DNA of 64,000 nucleotides, taken from NCBI GenBank assembly GCA_017484085.1, contig JAFUTW010000022.1:32352-96351 (forward strand). The letters are read 5' to 3'. Source of the stretch: Clostridia bacterium (GTDB lineage Bacteria > Bacillota > Clostridia > Christensenellales > Aristaeellaceae). The stretch's first letter is position 1. Every line of letters begins with the position of its first letter. Below, one piece after another: positions 26,404 through 36,110 of this stretch. The position numbers and the translations under genes were made by a program. The notes below the pieces were generated by a model. That model saw only the letters and a list, made by a program, of their open reading frames with translations, was not told the DNA's origin and did not search any database.

Positions 26404-27369
26404 TCAGGCTTTCCCGTTGCAGCCCAGCACGTCCACCATCTTGTGGCGCACCATGTCGCGGAGCGCAGCACGCGCGTCCGTCAGGTACTGACGCGGGTCA
26501 AAGTGATCCGGATGCTCCGCCATGTGCTTGCGGATCATCGCGGTGAAGGCGAGACGCAGATCGCTGTCGATGTTGATCTTGCAGACAGCCATGGTCGCCG
26601 CCTTGCGCAGCTGCTCCTCCGGGATGCCGACGGCGTCGGGCATCTTTCCGCCGTACTCGTTGATGATCTTCACGAACTCCTGCGGTACGCTGGATGCGCC
26701 GTGCAGGACGATCGGGAAGCCGGGCAGGCGGCGGGAGACTTCCTCCAGCACGTCAAAGCGCAGCGGCGGCGGAACGAGGATGCCGTCCGCATTGCGCGTG
26801 CACTGTTCGGGCGTGAACTTGTACGCGCCGTGGCTGGTGCCGATGGCGATGGCCAGGGAGTCGCAGCCCGTGCGGGTCACGAACTCTTCCACCTCTTCGG
26901 GATGCGTGTAGGAGGAATCCTCGGCGGAAACCTTCACTTCGTCCTCCACGCCGGCCAGGGTGCCCAGCTCCGCCTCGACCACGACGCCGTGATCGTGCGC
27001 ATACTCCACCACGCGGCGGGTTTCCTTGATGTTCTCCTCGAAGGGCAGGCCGCTCTTGTCGATCATGACAGAGGTGAAGCCGCCGTCGATGCAGCTCTTG
27101 CAGGTCTCAAAATCGGGGCCGTGATCCAGATGCAGCACGATGGGCAGATCCGTCTCCTGGACGGCCGCCTTGACCATGTTGACGAGGTAGGTGTGGTTCG
27201 CATATGCACGCGCGCCCTTGCTGACCTGCAGGATCACAGGGGCGTTTTCCATCTTCGCCGCTTCCGTAATGCCCTGCACGATCTCCATATTGTTTACGTT
27301 GAACGCGCCGATGGCATAGTGGCCTTCATAAGCCTTTTTAAACATTTCCGTAGACGTTACGAGCGCCAT
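26404..27369 (-). CDS. fba: Class II fructose-bisphosphate aldolase
   Basis: A 321-residue zinc-dependent aldolase of glycolysis and gluconeogenesis. GAFNVNNMEIVQG near 22, HLDHGPDFETC with the catalytic Asp/zinc His, the zinc Glu in VEAELGTLAG, the zinc His in GTSHGAYKF, and HGASSVP are all present. AAAAGGAGTG precedes the ATG. The operon upstream (27481-37772) has no clear terminator, but an extended -10 promoter sits in between. Confidence 0.96.
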   Translation of the reverse strand: MALVTSTEMFKKAYEGHYAIGAFNVNNMEIVQGITEAAKMENAPVILQVSKGARAYANHTYLVNMVKAAVQETDLPIVLHLDHGPDFETCKSCIDGGFTSVMIDKSGLPFEENIKETRRVVEYAHDHGVVVEAELGTLAGVEDEVKVSAEDSSYTHPEEVEEFVTRTGCDSLAIAIGTSHGAYKFTPEQCTRNADGILVPPPLRFDVLEEVSRRLPGFPIVLHGASSVPQEFVKIINEYGGKMPDAVGIPEEQLRKAATMAVCKINIDSDLRLAFTAMIRKHMAEHPDHFDPRQYLTDARAALRDMVRHKMVDVLGCNGKA

Positions 27370-27421
27370 TGGGATTCACTCCTTTTCCTTTAACACTCAC
27401 GAATGTTCGGACAACATCATT

Positions 27422-27448
27422 AGTATATCAATTTTCACAGGTTTTGAA
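27422..27448 (-). promoter_or_regulatory. Probable promoter of fba
   Basis: Minus strand TGATATACT is an extended -10 element; a weak TTCAAA lies 15 bases upstream. Transcription would begin about 45 bases before the fba ATG. Confidence 0.5.
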
Positions 27449-27480
27449 CAGTCCCCTTTGCGGATTTCTTTTTTCGCAGC

Positions 27481-29613
27481 TCACTTCTTCCGGCCGCTGC
27501 CGAGCAGCCTCTGCAGGCGCAAGGCCAGTCGGTACGCCCGGCTTCCCCTGATTTTCTCCAGCTCGGCCTCAAGCTGTGCCGCTTTCCGGCTGTATTCTTC
27601 CAGCGTTCTCGCCTTCTCCTCTGCCTCCCTCCGTCTCTCCTCTTCCCGCAGCACCGGCTCTGCAATCAGCTTGCGGAAGAGGCCGCCGTCATCCGTCAGC
27701 GCATACATCTTGCCGCGGTCGTAGGGAGAGCATCTTGCGAAGTCTTTCTGCGCGTTGTTATAGGCCAGTCTCGCCCGGTTCATCATATGCGCTCTCACGC
27801 GTTCATCCGTCTTTCCCGCATACTCCCTTATGCTGCTGAGAATCACATTACCGACAACATAAAAGCTGTATGCGCTGCGGAAGTAATTGGCGGAGGTGAT
27901 GATCGATCCCGGCCGGATCCGTCTGCGGTACAGCCTTTCTTTCAGATACCCCGCCCGCTTTGCGCTGCAGACAGCCCGGAAGGTGAAATCCGTGTCGTTA
28001 TGCACGGTCCTCGTCACGAACCGGAGTCGGTTTTCCTCCAGCATCTCCCGCCTGTAAAGAGCGTTCCACAGCGTGACAAAAAACTCCCTGTTGTCACAGA
28101 AATCCGCAAAAAGTGAAAGACCGTCCGTTACTGCCGGATAAGCCTTCCGTCTGGCATACACCGGACGGAAAGCGCGTTCCTTTTCACCGCAGCGCTCATC
28201 GTAGAAGGCATCCGCGTCAAAGTACAGGGCGTCCAGTTCCCCTTCCCGGGCTGTACGGACGACCGTTTCCAGCGCCTGCTGCACCAGGATGTCGTCACTG
28301 TCCATAAAGTAAATGTACTCCCCTGCCGCTTCCGCAAGGCCCGCATTGCGCGCGTCGCCGACGCCCAGATGCGGCTGGCTGTATACGCAGACCCGTTCGT
28401 CCTTTGCGGCATACTGCAGCAGGATCTCCAGAGAGCCGTCCGTGGAACCGTCGTCGATGCACAGCACCTCCATATCCCGGAAGGTCTGCCCGAGAATGGA
28501 ATCCATCGCCTCCCGCAGATAATCTGCCGACTGGTATACCGGAAGGATGAGGGTCAATGCGCATCCTCCGGTTTTCTTTTGGCCGGCCAGAAGCGTGGCT
28601 TTACCGTTCTTGGGTTTGCTGCAGAGCTGATCAAACTGATCCAGCGCACCTCTCAGGCTGAGCAGCTGACAGGCGGCTTCCGGAGGCATCAGTACTTCAC
28701 AATTCCGCAGCCAGCTTTGAAGGTCCCTGCTTGCTGTCAATTCCGCCAGCAACTGTCTTACATATTCCGGCCGGGGCGAATTTTCCAGCGCGATCGTCAG
28801 GAGTTCCAAGGCCTTTTCGGCAAATCCGGTCATTTCCGCCTCAGAGCAGCCGTCCGCCCGCAGCGTCGTCATCACGGTCCGGATCGGACGAAGGAGCATC
28901 CCGGCGTCCGCCCACCGGTCGTGCACACGGCTCTCCCTTCGTTTCCGGTGACAGTACAGCGGTCCTGTTATGCAGGCGATGCGTTCCGCCCGCTCCAGGC
29001 TGATGAAACCCGGGACGATGTCGTCATAGTATCCGTCATCCGTAAAAACCAGATCATTCTTCCGCATGAAATCCGCGCGCCAGAGCCTTGCGAACGGCTT
29101 TCTGTTTGAGAGTTTAAACAGGCTTTCCGGTTTCGTGTCACGGTCGAACAGGCCGTTTTCCTCCACCAGTTCCGTGTCTAAAAAATGAAGGCCCGAAATT
29201 GTCCGGTCTGTTATGCTGTCGTATCGCACACACGAAAAGCAGACGAGTTCCGCATTCGTCTCCTCTGCAAGGCTTACCGTCTCTGCCAGCATCTGCGGCA
29301 ACGCGGTATCGTCGCCGTCGATGAAAGCGATATATTTACCCCGCGCCAGCCGGATGCCTGCGTTTCTGGCGGCTGACAAGGGTGCAACAGCGCCTTCCGC
29401 CAGTTTGAAGCGGCTGTCCAGCTTTGCATACTCTTCGGCGATCTTACGGCTACCGTCCGTCGACCCGCCATCGTAACAGAGCACTTCAAATTCCGTCATC
29501 GTCTGGCTGCGGATGCTCTCAAGGCATTCCGTCAGATACTGCGCTGTATCCAGAAAAGGAACGATGATGCTGACCGCCGTTCCCTGTTTTGCGGCTTTTC
29601 TTTCCTCGCTCAT
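27481..29613 (-). CDS. Tandem two-domain GT2 glycosyltransferase
   Basis: A 710-residue soluble protein with two GT2 (GT-A fold) domains. Domain 1 (about 12-230) has VSIIVPFLDTAQYL and the metal-binding FIDGDD. Domain 2 (about 350-570) has LTLILPVYQSADYL, CIDDGSTDGS and FMDSDD. The C-terminus is a charged coiled coil (EERRREAEEKARTLEEYSRK). Two domains in one chain often add two sugars in alternation. The ATG at 29613 has AAGGAAAAAG upstream; a longer in-frame start overlaps the GT8 gene. It is the last gene of the polysaccharide operon. Confidence 0.9.
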   Translation of the reverse strand: MSEERKAAKQGTAVSIIVPFLDTAQYLTECLESIRSQTMTEFEVLCYDGGSTDGSRKIAEEYAKLDSRFKLAEGAVAPLSAARNAGIRLARGKYIAFIDGDDTALPQMLAETVSLAEETNAELVCFSCVRYDSITDRTISGLHFLDTELVEENGLFDRDTKPESLFKLSNRKPFARLWRADFMRKNDLVFTDDGYYDDIVPGFISLERAERIACITGPLYCHRKRRESRVHDRWADAGMLLRPIRTVMTTLRADGCSEAEMTGFAEKALELLTIALENSPRPEYVRQLLAELTASRDLQSWLRNCEVLMPPEAACQLLSLRGALDQFDQLCSKPKNGKATLLAGQKKTGGCALTLILPVYQSADYLREAMDSILGQTFRDMEVLCIDDGSTDGSLEILLQYAAKDERVCVYSQPHLGVGDARNAGLAEAAGEYIYFMDSDDILVQQALETVVRTAREGELDALYFDADAFYDERCGEKERAFRPVYARRKAYPAVTDGLSLFADFCDNREFFVTLWNALYRREMLEENRLRFVTRTVHNDTDFTFRAVCSAKRAGYLKERLYRRRIRPGSIITSANYFRSAYSFYVVGNVILSSIREYAGKTDERVRAHMMNRARLAYNNAQKDFARCSPYDRGKMYALTDDGGLFRKLIAEPVLREEERRREAEEKARTLEEYSRKAAQLEAELEKIRGSRAYRLALRLQRLLGSGRKK

Positions 29614-29623
29614 ATCTTTTTCC

Positions 29624-30619
29624 TTATACCCGGCCCCTGCAAAGCGATGCAATCACCCTGCGCAGCGGCAATTGAGCGCTGTGTCTCAGTTTAAGAGCTG
29701 TTTTGACTCCGCGTTTCGTTTTCCCGCCCAGCGGCTGCCTGAGTTTGGGGGATGCCGTCCTGGCCAGAGGATTTGCTTCGCGGATACGTCGTGGAAGACG
29801 GCTGTAATAGTAAAGCCAGAGTTCTGCTTTCCATATATCCCCGTACTGCCACGGCTTTTTGGATGAAGCATAATGGAGGATCGTGCTTCTGTCGCATACC
29901 TCGTCCCAGCTGCCGGCTACCGGCACGCCGTATCGCCTGCACGCCTCCTCCGGTTTCAGGCGTGTAACCGTCGTACACTGGAGATTGTATTCGATCGGCA
30001 GAAAGACAACCTCCTCGTGGAAGACTGCGTTCAGCGCATCCTGATCCATGAAACAGTTCCATCCGTTCAGACGGTAATCGACAAGCTTTTCGCACAGGTT
30101 CTCTTCCCTCATCCGCTTCAGGTTCAGCAGCATCATGCCGGAACTGAAGTAATGCCGCACCCTCAGATTCGGCAGGAGTTCCGGCAGGTATACCGGCGCC
30201 GTGAAACTCTCCACCGCCGCCGCATAGGCCCCGTTCAATTCTGTCTGCAGTAGCTTCTCCGGGTCGCGCAGAAACAGGACATCCGAATCGATATACAGCG
30301 CTTTGTCCTCGTCCTTCAGGATCTCCGCCAGGTAGAATTTGTACAAGGCAGCCGTGGAGACGTGTTGTACCGCACTGGGCGCAGGAAACAGTGTCCTGAC
30401 GGGTTCCACCGGACAGACTTTTACATAGGGCGCGACCTGCTCCAGCGCTCTCCGGTTGTCTTCTGTCAAATCCTCCGCTGCAAAAACGATGATACGGTAA
30501 GGCTTCAGCAGCCTGCTGTTCAGATACAGCGAGCGGATCGCCACCATCGTAGGCAGGGCGTACCGGTTATCCGTAATAAAACAAACCGGCACATGCCCGG
30601 CATTCTTCTCTTCTTTCAC
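29624..30619 (-). CDS. GT8-family glycosyltransferase
   Basis: A 331-residue glycosyltransferase family 8 protein. VCFITDNRYALPTMVAIRSL at the N-terminus and YIDSDVLFLRD (DxD metal site) near 113 are diagnostic, and the C-terminus has the HYASSKKPWQYGD block. The family retains the anomeric configuration, typically adding galactose or glucose to lipopolysaccharide-like glycans. The start is GTG at 30619 with AGGAAGG upstream, immediately after the heparinase-like gene. Confidence 0.9.
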   Translation of the reverse strand: MKEEKNAGHVPVCFITDNRYALPTMVAIRSLYLNSRLLKPYRIIVFAAEDLTEDNRRALEQVAPYVKVCPVEPVRTLFPAPSAVQHVSTAALYKFYLAEILKDEDKALYIDSDVLFLRDPEKLLQTELNGAYAAAVESFTAPVYLPELLPNLRVRHYFSSGMMLLNLKRMREENLCEKLVDYRLNGWNCFMDQDALNAVFHEEVVFLPIEYNLQCTTVTRLKPEEACRRYGVPVAGSWDEVCDRSTILHYASSKKPWQYGDIWKAELWLYYYSRLPRRIREANPLARTASPKLRQPLGGKTKRGVKTALKLRHSAQLPLRRVIASLCRGRV

Positions 30620-30620
30620 T

Positions 30621-32399
30621 TCAGTCCTTCCTCCCTAAAAGCCTGCCCAGCATTCCGCTCTTCCGTACAGGGGACTCCCTGCTGTATGCAGCTTCAAAAC
30701 AGGCTTCCGGTCCTGTCACCCGGCACAATACCGTATTCCGCTTCCTGTCCGCCGGGTTGGACGGCGTCCTTGCGATAAAGATGCTCATCCCCGGGGGTAC
30801 GCGAAGCTGCAGATGCCACGCGCATCCGTTGTTATCCGTGATCTTCGCCTCAAAAATCTCCTTGCAGTCGGCTTTTCTCACATCCTCAAACAGTCGGAAT
30901 GCTCCCTTTTCTCCAAGCGAAGCCGGTGTTTGTTTCACCCTGCAGTCAAGCCGCCCTTCCGCGTGGAATATCCAATCGATGACATGCACGCTTTCCAGCT
31001 TCACGCTCATCCTGTCCCGGATAAGCCCCTTTTCACAGCAGAGCGCCCGGCTCGCATGGATCTCCTCCCCGCAGCAGGTTCCATCTGCCATGGCTTCAGC
31101 GCCGTCGTCTGTCAAACAGGCAGCGTTCCGGGAAAACTCGCCCTTCAGGTTGCCGTCTATGGCAAAGCCGTTGTGGGAAAGCGAGCTCCGGTACCATCTC
31201 TTAATGAGCGGGGATGCGTAGCCCGGCGTGCCCAGGTCCTCCGAAAGCCCTGCGATCGTGACAGACAGCAGGTCCCTGTGTGCATGTGTGTCTACTGCAG
31301 ACCCGCTCTTCAGCGTCATGAAAAAGGGGTCCCGCAAGACCGCCACATGGCCGTCAAAACAAAGCTCCCCTCTGTTTTGCGTTGGGGCGTCCAGCATCGC
31401 CACGGCCGGCTCTTCAGCGATTCCGGGCGCATGGGCAAGGATCCTCTCCGCCTGTCTTTTCAGCGTTTCATCCCCGGTAAGCTGGGCTGCCTGCACGATT
31501 TCGCTCCCGTATGTTTCCAGCGTCAGCGGATACCAGCCGTCGTTCAACGACGTGATCGTCCAGCCGTCGCACGAAAGCCTGGCAGGAGAAACGTACATCC
31601 GCGCCAGCAACAGCAGCAGCGGGTGCTTCGGTTCCTTCTTTTTCAGCACCGCACAGTACGCAGTCAGGGCCCGGAGCACGTAATAGTGATAATGCAGCGA
31701 GCCCTCCCGCCACAGCCAGTCTTCCGTCAGTCCCTCGTTCAGCTGTCTCCTGAGGCCGAAAGTTCCCTCTTCGGCCTCCCTGACCAGTGTCTCTTCACCG
31801 AAGACCCTGCCGGTCATTCCGACACAGCACATGCACCAGACGGAGATGTTGTGAATGCGCTGTGCCTGGGGCAGCAGCAACTCTGCCATCGGCAAAAACA
31901 GCCTGTCTCTGAGTAACTGCAGCTCAGATTCATCAAAGCATTCACGGCATTCATCCACAGCCCTCAGCAGGTGGATGCCAAAGACAGCTTCATCCAGAGA
32001 CTGGGCCATGATCCGCCCCTGGCCTGCATGCTCCCCGTGCAGAGGGAACTTGTCATACCGTTCCGCATAGAAGAGCAGGCAGCGTCTGACAAGCGCCGCG
32101 GCCTCAGGCTCGTTCCTGCACAGAGCCGCCCCGAGAAGCCCGGACGCGATCCATCTTCGGTAGAGATATACCCAGGCCGCCTGATAAGTCTCCCCCGAAA
32201 AGACAGCCCCGCAGTTTTCGCAGACAAAAGCATTGCTTTCGCATTCAGAAGGATCCGGTACAAACCGCAGGCGGGCCGAACATCTGTCACAGACAAAATC
32301 GTGCTCCCAGCCCGATATCCATTCCATCCTGTCTGCAAAACCGGCGCTTATCTTTCGGATGTTCGATAAAGCCTTTTCGTGAATCCTTGGAGAGTTCAT
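30621..32399 (-). CDS. Heparinase II/III-like protein
   Basis: A 592-residue protein with an alpha/alpha-toroid and a beta-sheet C-terminal domain. SAVDTHAHRDLLSVTIAG and SLSHNGFAIDGN belong to the heparinase II/III family core, which cleaves uronic-acid polysaccharides by beta-elimination. Near the N-terminus are two CxxC pairs (CDRCSARL, CENCGAVF), a likely zinc ribbon. No signal peptide is visible, unlike secreted lyases. Bacterial surface-polysaccharide operons often carry such members, possibly for chain editing, but activity is unproven. Its start overlaps the end of the upstream gene by four bases. Confidence 0.8.
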   Translation of the reverse strand: MNSPRIHEKALSNIRKISAGFADRMEWISGWEHDFVCDRCSARLRFVPDPSECESNAFVCENCGAVFSGETYQAAWVYLYRRWIASGLLGAALCRNEPEAAALVRRCLLFYAERYDKFPLHGEHAGQGRIMAQSLDEAVFGIHLLRAVDECRECFDESELQLLRDRLFLPMAELLLPQAQRIHNISVWCMCCVGMTGRVFGEETLVREAEEGTFGLRRQLNEGLTEDWLWREGSLHYHYYVLRALTAYCAVLKKKEPKHPLLLLLARMYVSPARLSCDGWTITSLNDGWYPLTLETYGSEIVQAAQLTGDETLKRQAERILAHAPGIAEEPAVAMLDAPTQNRGELCFDGHVAVLRDPFFMTLKSGSAVDTHAHRDLLSVTIAGLSEDLGTPGYASPLIKRWYRSSLSHNGFAIDGNLKGEFSRNAACLTDDGAEAMADGTCCGEEIHASRALCCEKGLIRDRMSVKLESVHVIDWIFHAEGRLDCRVKQTPASLGEKGAFRLFEDVRKADCKEIFEAKITDNNGCAWHLQLRVPPGMSIFIARTPSNPADRKRNTVLCRVTGPEACFEAAYSRESPVRKSGMLGRLLGRKD

Positions 32400-33418
32400 G
32401 TCCTGTCCCCTGATCTGCCCTCTGCAGGTTGCTCTCCGGTTGAATCCGGCTGCCTTCGCGTCTTTTCCAGGTCTGCTGTCAGCTTTGCTTCCCTGCTGAT
32501 GAAGGCATCAAAGTAGAAGCTCTGTTCAGGCGACATCTCCGTTTTTAACAGGCTGCGTTCATGATTGTCAAGCTGCAAAAAACTGTCGACCGCCATCTTC
32601 TTCGATACGATTATCGATTTTACGGCTGCCTTTTCGATCGGGTGCTCTTTTTTATGCCTTTCGACAAAGCGCAGCCCTTCGATCAGGTTTTGCAAATGAC
32701 CGAGTGTGTTGAAATGCGTAACCTGTCCGGTCATGATGGAACCTTCCCGGATGCGCCGCCTGTAAAACGCTTCCGAAAATACCTGAACCCGCGCAGCCAG
32801 GTAAACGGCTTCAAAAGCAAACAGGCTGTCCTCGTGGATATAGCCCTCCTGGAAGATTAGGCGGTTCCGTTTCAAAAACGATCGCCGGAACAGCTTTGTC
32901 GCAGGCGGAACCGTCCATTCCTTGTTCCGCCTCAGCGCACGGATTGCCTGAATGCCGCCCATCACCGGCTCATAAGCATGCCGGATCTGATACCGCTGTA
33001 TGAATTCGGGAAACTGCTCCGCAAGCGCATCGGATTCGAAAATCGTTACAGCTCCGCCGACTCCGACGTCTGCCCTGCTCTCGTTCATCCTGCGGCAGCA
33101 TTCTTCCATTACAGCCGGATCCGCCACCTCGTCATCGCTGTCCAGAAAGTACACATATTCCCCTCGCGCCATAGAAAGCCCGCGGTTCCGCGCCGCCGAA
33201 ACGCCCCGGTTTTCCTGCGATACCACCCGGACTCTGGCATCCCTTTTCCGCCATTTTATCAGGATTTCAGGCGTTGTATCCGTGGAGCCGTCATCGATGC
33301 AGATGATTTCTGTATCGCGAAGCGATTGACCGCACACGGATGCAAGGCAGGCGTCGATATACTTCTCCGTGTTGTAGCACGGAATAACGAAGCTGAGCAA
33401 TGGTCCTCCCAGTCTCAC
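32396..33418 (-). CDS. GT2 glycosyltransferase
   Basis: A 340-residue GT2 protein with LSFVIPCYNTEKYI, CIDDGSTDTTPEI and FLDSDDEVAD (DxD). The C-terminal ~90 residues are charged and lack membrane helices. The start is GTG at 33418, overlapping the stop of the upstream gene (GTGA). Its product is likely one transferase in the assembly line of the same polysaccharide. Confidence 0.88.
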   Translation of the reverse strand: MRLGGPLLSFVIPCYNTEKYIDACLASVCGQSLRDTEIICIDDGSTDTTPEILIKWRKRDARVRVVSQENRGVSAARNRGLSMARGEYVYFLDSDDEVADPAVMEECCRRMNESRADVGVGGAVTIFESDALAEQFPEFIQRYQIRHAYEPVMGGIQAIRALRRNKEWTVPPATKLFRRSFLKRNRLIFQEGYIHEDSLFAFEAVYLAARVQVFSEAFYRRRIREGSIMTGQVTHFNTLGHLQNLIEGLRFVERHKKEHPIEKAAVKSIIVSKKMAVDSFLQLDNHERSLLKTEMSPEQSFYFDAFISREAKLTADLEKTRRQPDSTGEQPAEGRSGDRT

Positions 33419-35106
33419 GCGTATTCAATCCTTTCTTCCTGCGTTTTCCCACCCCTGAGGTCGATCGTACGGCAGAGCGTCACCTTTCCGGCAGTCCCAT
33501 AATTCTCCGGCCCCTGCCAGAGAAGATCGCTTGATGCAAAGAACTTGGCCGATGCCACCAATCTGAAGGAGATGTTGGAAGCACGAACGAGCGCCTTCCC
33601 CGTAGGGTTACAGATTTTATCCTCAATCCGGATCTTTTCCTGTTCAAATACAATGCGCCGCCCGAATGACGCTTCACTTTTCTCTTTTTGAAAAATCGTC
33701 AGCCGCTTGATGTCATCGCGCAGCCTTTCCCCGCGTACCAATGCAGCCAAACGGAGTAAAAAGTGGTACAGCGGCGTCTGTGTTCTCGACTTGACAACCG
33801 TAAACCGGCCGCGGATGAGCGCCTGATTCTCCCGAATGAGGACCTCCAGCTCCGGATTCAGCCAGTTCGTCGCGGCAATCCTTCCGGGAGCCAGGGGGAT
33901 CCGGTAACCGCAGTCATTGCAGATTTCCTTTCCGTTCCTGTAAACCTTGAGGATCCCGCCTTTCGCAAGACCGACCACCGCATAGCAATCACCATCGCAG
34001 ATCGTCATCAGCCCGGCTTTTTTGAAAACCGTTCTGTGCGGGATCTGATAAGGCAGCCGCCCTTCCCGACATCTGCGGGGCTTACAGCCTGCCAAAGCAC
34101 GCAGATAGGAATGAAGCACATAATGCGTAAGATAACGGTCATCCACCGAATCCATGAAACTGCCCCTGCCGTCCTCTTCGTAAAGCTTCCGGATCATTGC
34201 TGAAGCCGTCCCGGCGTTGAGGTCAAGGCGCACGCAGGTCTCCAGCCCGGCAGGAAGGAAGTAAACGGTATTGCGCGATCCGTACTCCCCGCCGGCCGTC
34301 CCGTCCGGATGGATGAAGTGGCTGAGGAATTCAACCATCTCTTCAATGATCCTGCGGACCCTTTCATCCCCGCTCTCTTCAAAGTAGTCCGTCAGCATAT
34401 CCAGAGCGACGCTTGAATAACCGATATCTGCGCCGCCCTGCTCCGGAAACCATCCCTCTCCGGAATACAGGCTGAGAATGCCGGTCATCTTCCTGTCAAC
34501 CCCGTCCAGAACAGTCTGTTCTTCCGTAATCCGGTAATACTGATACAGGCCGGCAATGGAAGCCAGCTGCTGGTTGCAGGTTGCCGTTTCATCGTGACAG
34601 CACAGCCAATCCGCTGCCTTTCGCAGGCTTCCCAGTATGTGCGCATCCTCCAGCTTCAGCAGACGATACGTCTTGCAGGCGGCATAGAGATTGAACGCGG
34701 TGGCCGGAAAGCTGTGCTCGTTCGGATAGTACTCGTTGAAGCTGCCGTCCTTCAACTGTATCGTCCCCATGTATCGCAGTGCCGCCACAGACCATTCCCG
34801 CACGTTTTCGTTGCCATAGCAGTAGTTTCCGGGAAAATCTTCCTTATAGGCCAGCGCCAGGGTGAGACACGTCTGCTGCAGGATGGCTGATGAAAAATCA
34901 CGGATACTCTGGTGCCAGTAATTCCGGTCGCAGCTCCCATAAGTCGTCATATCCCTGTCCCGGTTTACCTGTGACAACACTCTGGGGAGATGCCTGAGGA
35001 TATACGCAGCATAGGGTGGTGTATCCGTCATTCCCACGGGGACTGTTTTCGGGTCTTCTGTCCTGGGCTCGATCGTTTGACCGCCCTTCACCTGTGGTCC
35101 CTTCAT
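33415..35106 (-). CDS. Uncharacterised alpha/alpha-toroid protein of the polysaccharide operon
   Basis: A 563-residue soluble protein I cannot assign to a named family. The first ~330 residues look like an alpha/alpha-toroid with repeated paired helices (SFNEYYPNEHSFPATAFNLYAACKTY, ADIGYSSVALDMLTDYFEE). The last ~200 residues look like beta-sheet, as in heparinase-type lyases and uronate epimerases. It is sandwiched between two GT2 genes and next but one to a heparinase II/III-like gene, with four-base overlaps. A polysaccharide lyase, epimerase or hydrolase of the operon's own glycan fits the architecture. No signal peptide is evident. Confidence 0.55.
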   Translation of the reverse strand: MKGPQVKGGQTIEPRTEDPKTVPVGMTDTPPYAAYILRHLPRVLSQVNRDRDMTTYGSCDRNYWHQSIRDFSSAILQQTCLTLALAYKEDFPGNYCYGNENVREWSVAALRYMGTIQLKDGSFNEYYPNEHSFPATAFNLYAACKTYRLLKLEDAHILGSLRKAADWLCCHDETATCNQQLASIAGLYQYYRITEEQTVLDGVDRKMTGILSLYSGEGWFPEQGGADIGYSSVALDMLTDYFEESGDERVRRIIEEMVEFLSHFIHPDGTAGGEYGSRNTVYFLPAGLETCVRLDLNAGTASAMIRKLYEEDGRGSFMDSVDDRYLTHYVLHSYLRALAGCKPRRCREGRLPYQIPHRTVFKKAGLMTICDGDCYAVVGLAKGGILKVYRNGKEICNDCGYRIPLAPGRIAATNWLNPELEVLIRENQALIRGRFTVVKSRTQTPLYHFLLRLAALVRGERLRDDIKRLTIFQKEKSEASFGRRIVFEQEKIRIEDKICNPTGKALVRASNISFRLVASAKFFASSDLLWQGPENYGTAGKVTLCRTIDLRGGKTQEERIEYA

Positions 35107-36053
35107 TACAAAATCTCCCGGATGTGATCCTCGCGGTAAAGCCCCCGATGGGATACGTCGACGAGCAGATTGCCGATAAATCCCGTAGAAAAAAACTGTA
35201 TCCCCAGCAGAATCAGCATCACGCCCAATACCAGAAGCGGCCGCCCGCCGATCTTAGTGCCGGTAAACCGGAGCACACTCAGATACGTGCAGATGACAAA
35301 GCCCGCGAGAAAGCTGAGGAGACCGATCTTTCCGAAGAAGTACATCGGCCTGTCCCCGTACCGGAGCAGAAAGGCTGTTGTGAAGCAATCCAGCATCCCG
35401 CGAACATAGCGTTCCGCGCCGTACTTGGATCGCCCGAAAGCCCGTTTGTGATGCTTTACCGTTATTTCTGCAATTCTGAAGCCCTGCCGGTATGCAAGGA
35501 CCGGGATATAACGGTGAAGCTCGCCATAAAGGTCGGTCGCCTCGATCACTTCACGTCTGAAGGCTTTGAATCCACAGTCGTGATCGTGCAGCTTTACACC
35601 GGAAAAGCGGGAAACCACCCGATTGAAAAGCCTGGAAGGCAGCCGCTTTTCCAGCGGGTCCAGCCGGTTCTTTTTCCATCCGACGACGAGATCGAATCCT
35701 TCGTTCAGCTTTCGGATGAACCGTGGAAACTCCGCAGGATCGTCCTGCAGATCCGCATCCATGGTAAAGACAATCTGTCCGCTGACATGATGAAATCCGG
35801 TATTCAGCGCTGTCGATTTCCCAAAGTTTCTGCGCAGCGAGAGCAAATGAACATCCGGATCCTGCGAATGCAGTTCACGGATGCGCTGTGCGGTGCCATC
35901 CGTACTTCCGTCATCCACAAACAGCACCTCACAGCCTGCTATCAATCCGTCTTCCCGCATGCTCCGGACCGATTCCTTGATCTGCCGGTACAGTTCGCCG
36001 ACAGAGTCTCCCTCGTTGTATGCGGGAATGACCACAGATATATCGGGTTTCAT
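35106..36053 (-). CDS. Polyprenyl-phosphate glycosyltransferase (GtrB/DPM1-like)
   Basis: A 315-residue GT2 enzyme with ISVVIPAYNEGDSV, FVDDGSTDGT, DADLQDDP (DxD) and HDHDCGFKAFRREV, followed by two C-terminal transmembrane helices from about 230. This is the layout of enzymes that move a sugar from a nucleotide donor to undecaprenyl phosphate. The next gene upstream is a GT-C-type membrane protein that would use such a lipid-linked donor, a standard pairing. It overlaps the toroid gene by one base. Confidence 0.92.
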   Translation of the reverse strand: MKPDISVVIPAYNEGDSVGELYRQIKESVRSMREDGLIAGCEVLFVDDGSTDGTAQRIRELHSQDPDVHLLSLRRNFGKSTALNTGFHHVSGQIVFTMDADLQDDPAEFPRFIRKLNEGFDLVVGWKKNRLDPLEKRLPSRLFNRVVSRFSGVKLHDHDCGFKAFRREVIEATDLYGELHRYIPVLAYRQGFRIAEITVKHHKRAFGRSKYGAERYVRGMLDCFTTAFLLRYGDRPMYFFGKIGLLSFLAGFVICTYLSVLRFTGTKIGGRPLLVLGVMLILLGIQFFSTGFIGNLLVDVSHRGLYREDHIREIL

Positions 36054-36110
36054 CGTATAACTTAAGCCTCCCGTAAGTGCTTTGTCTATTCGACCGGATG
36101 CCCCATTGCG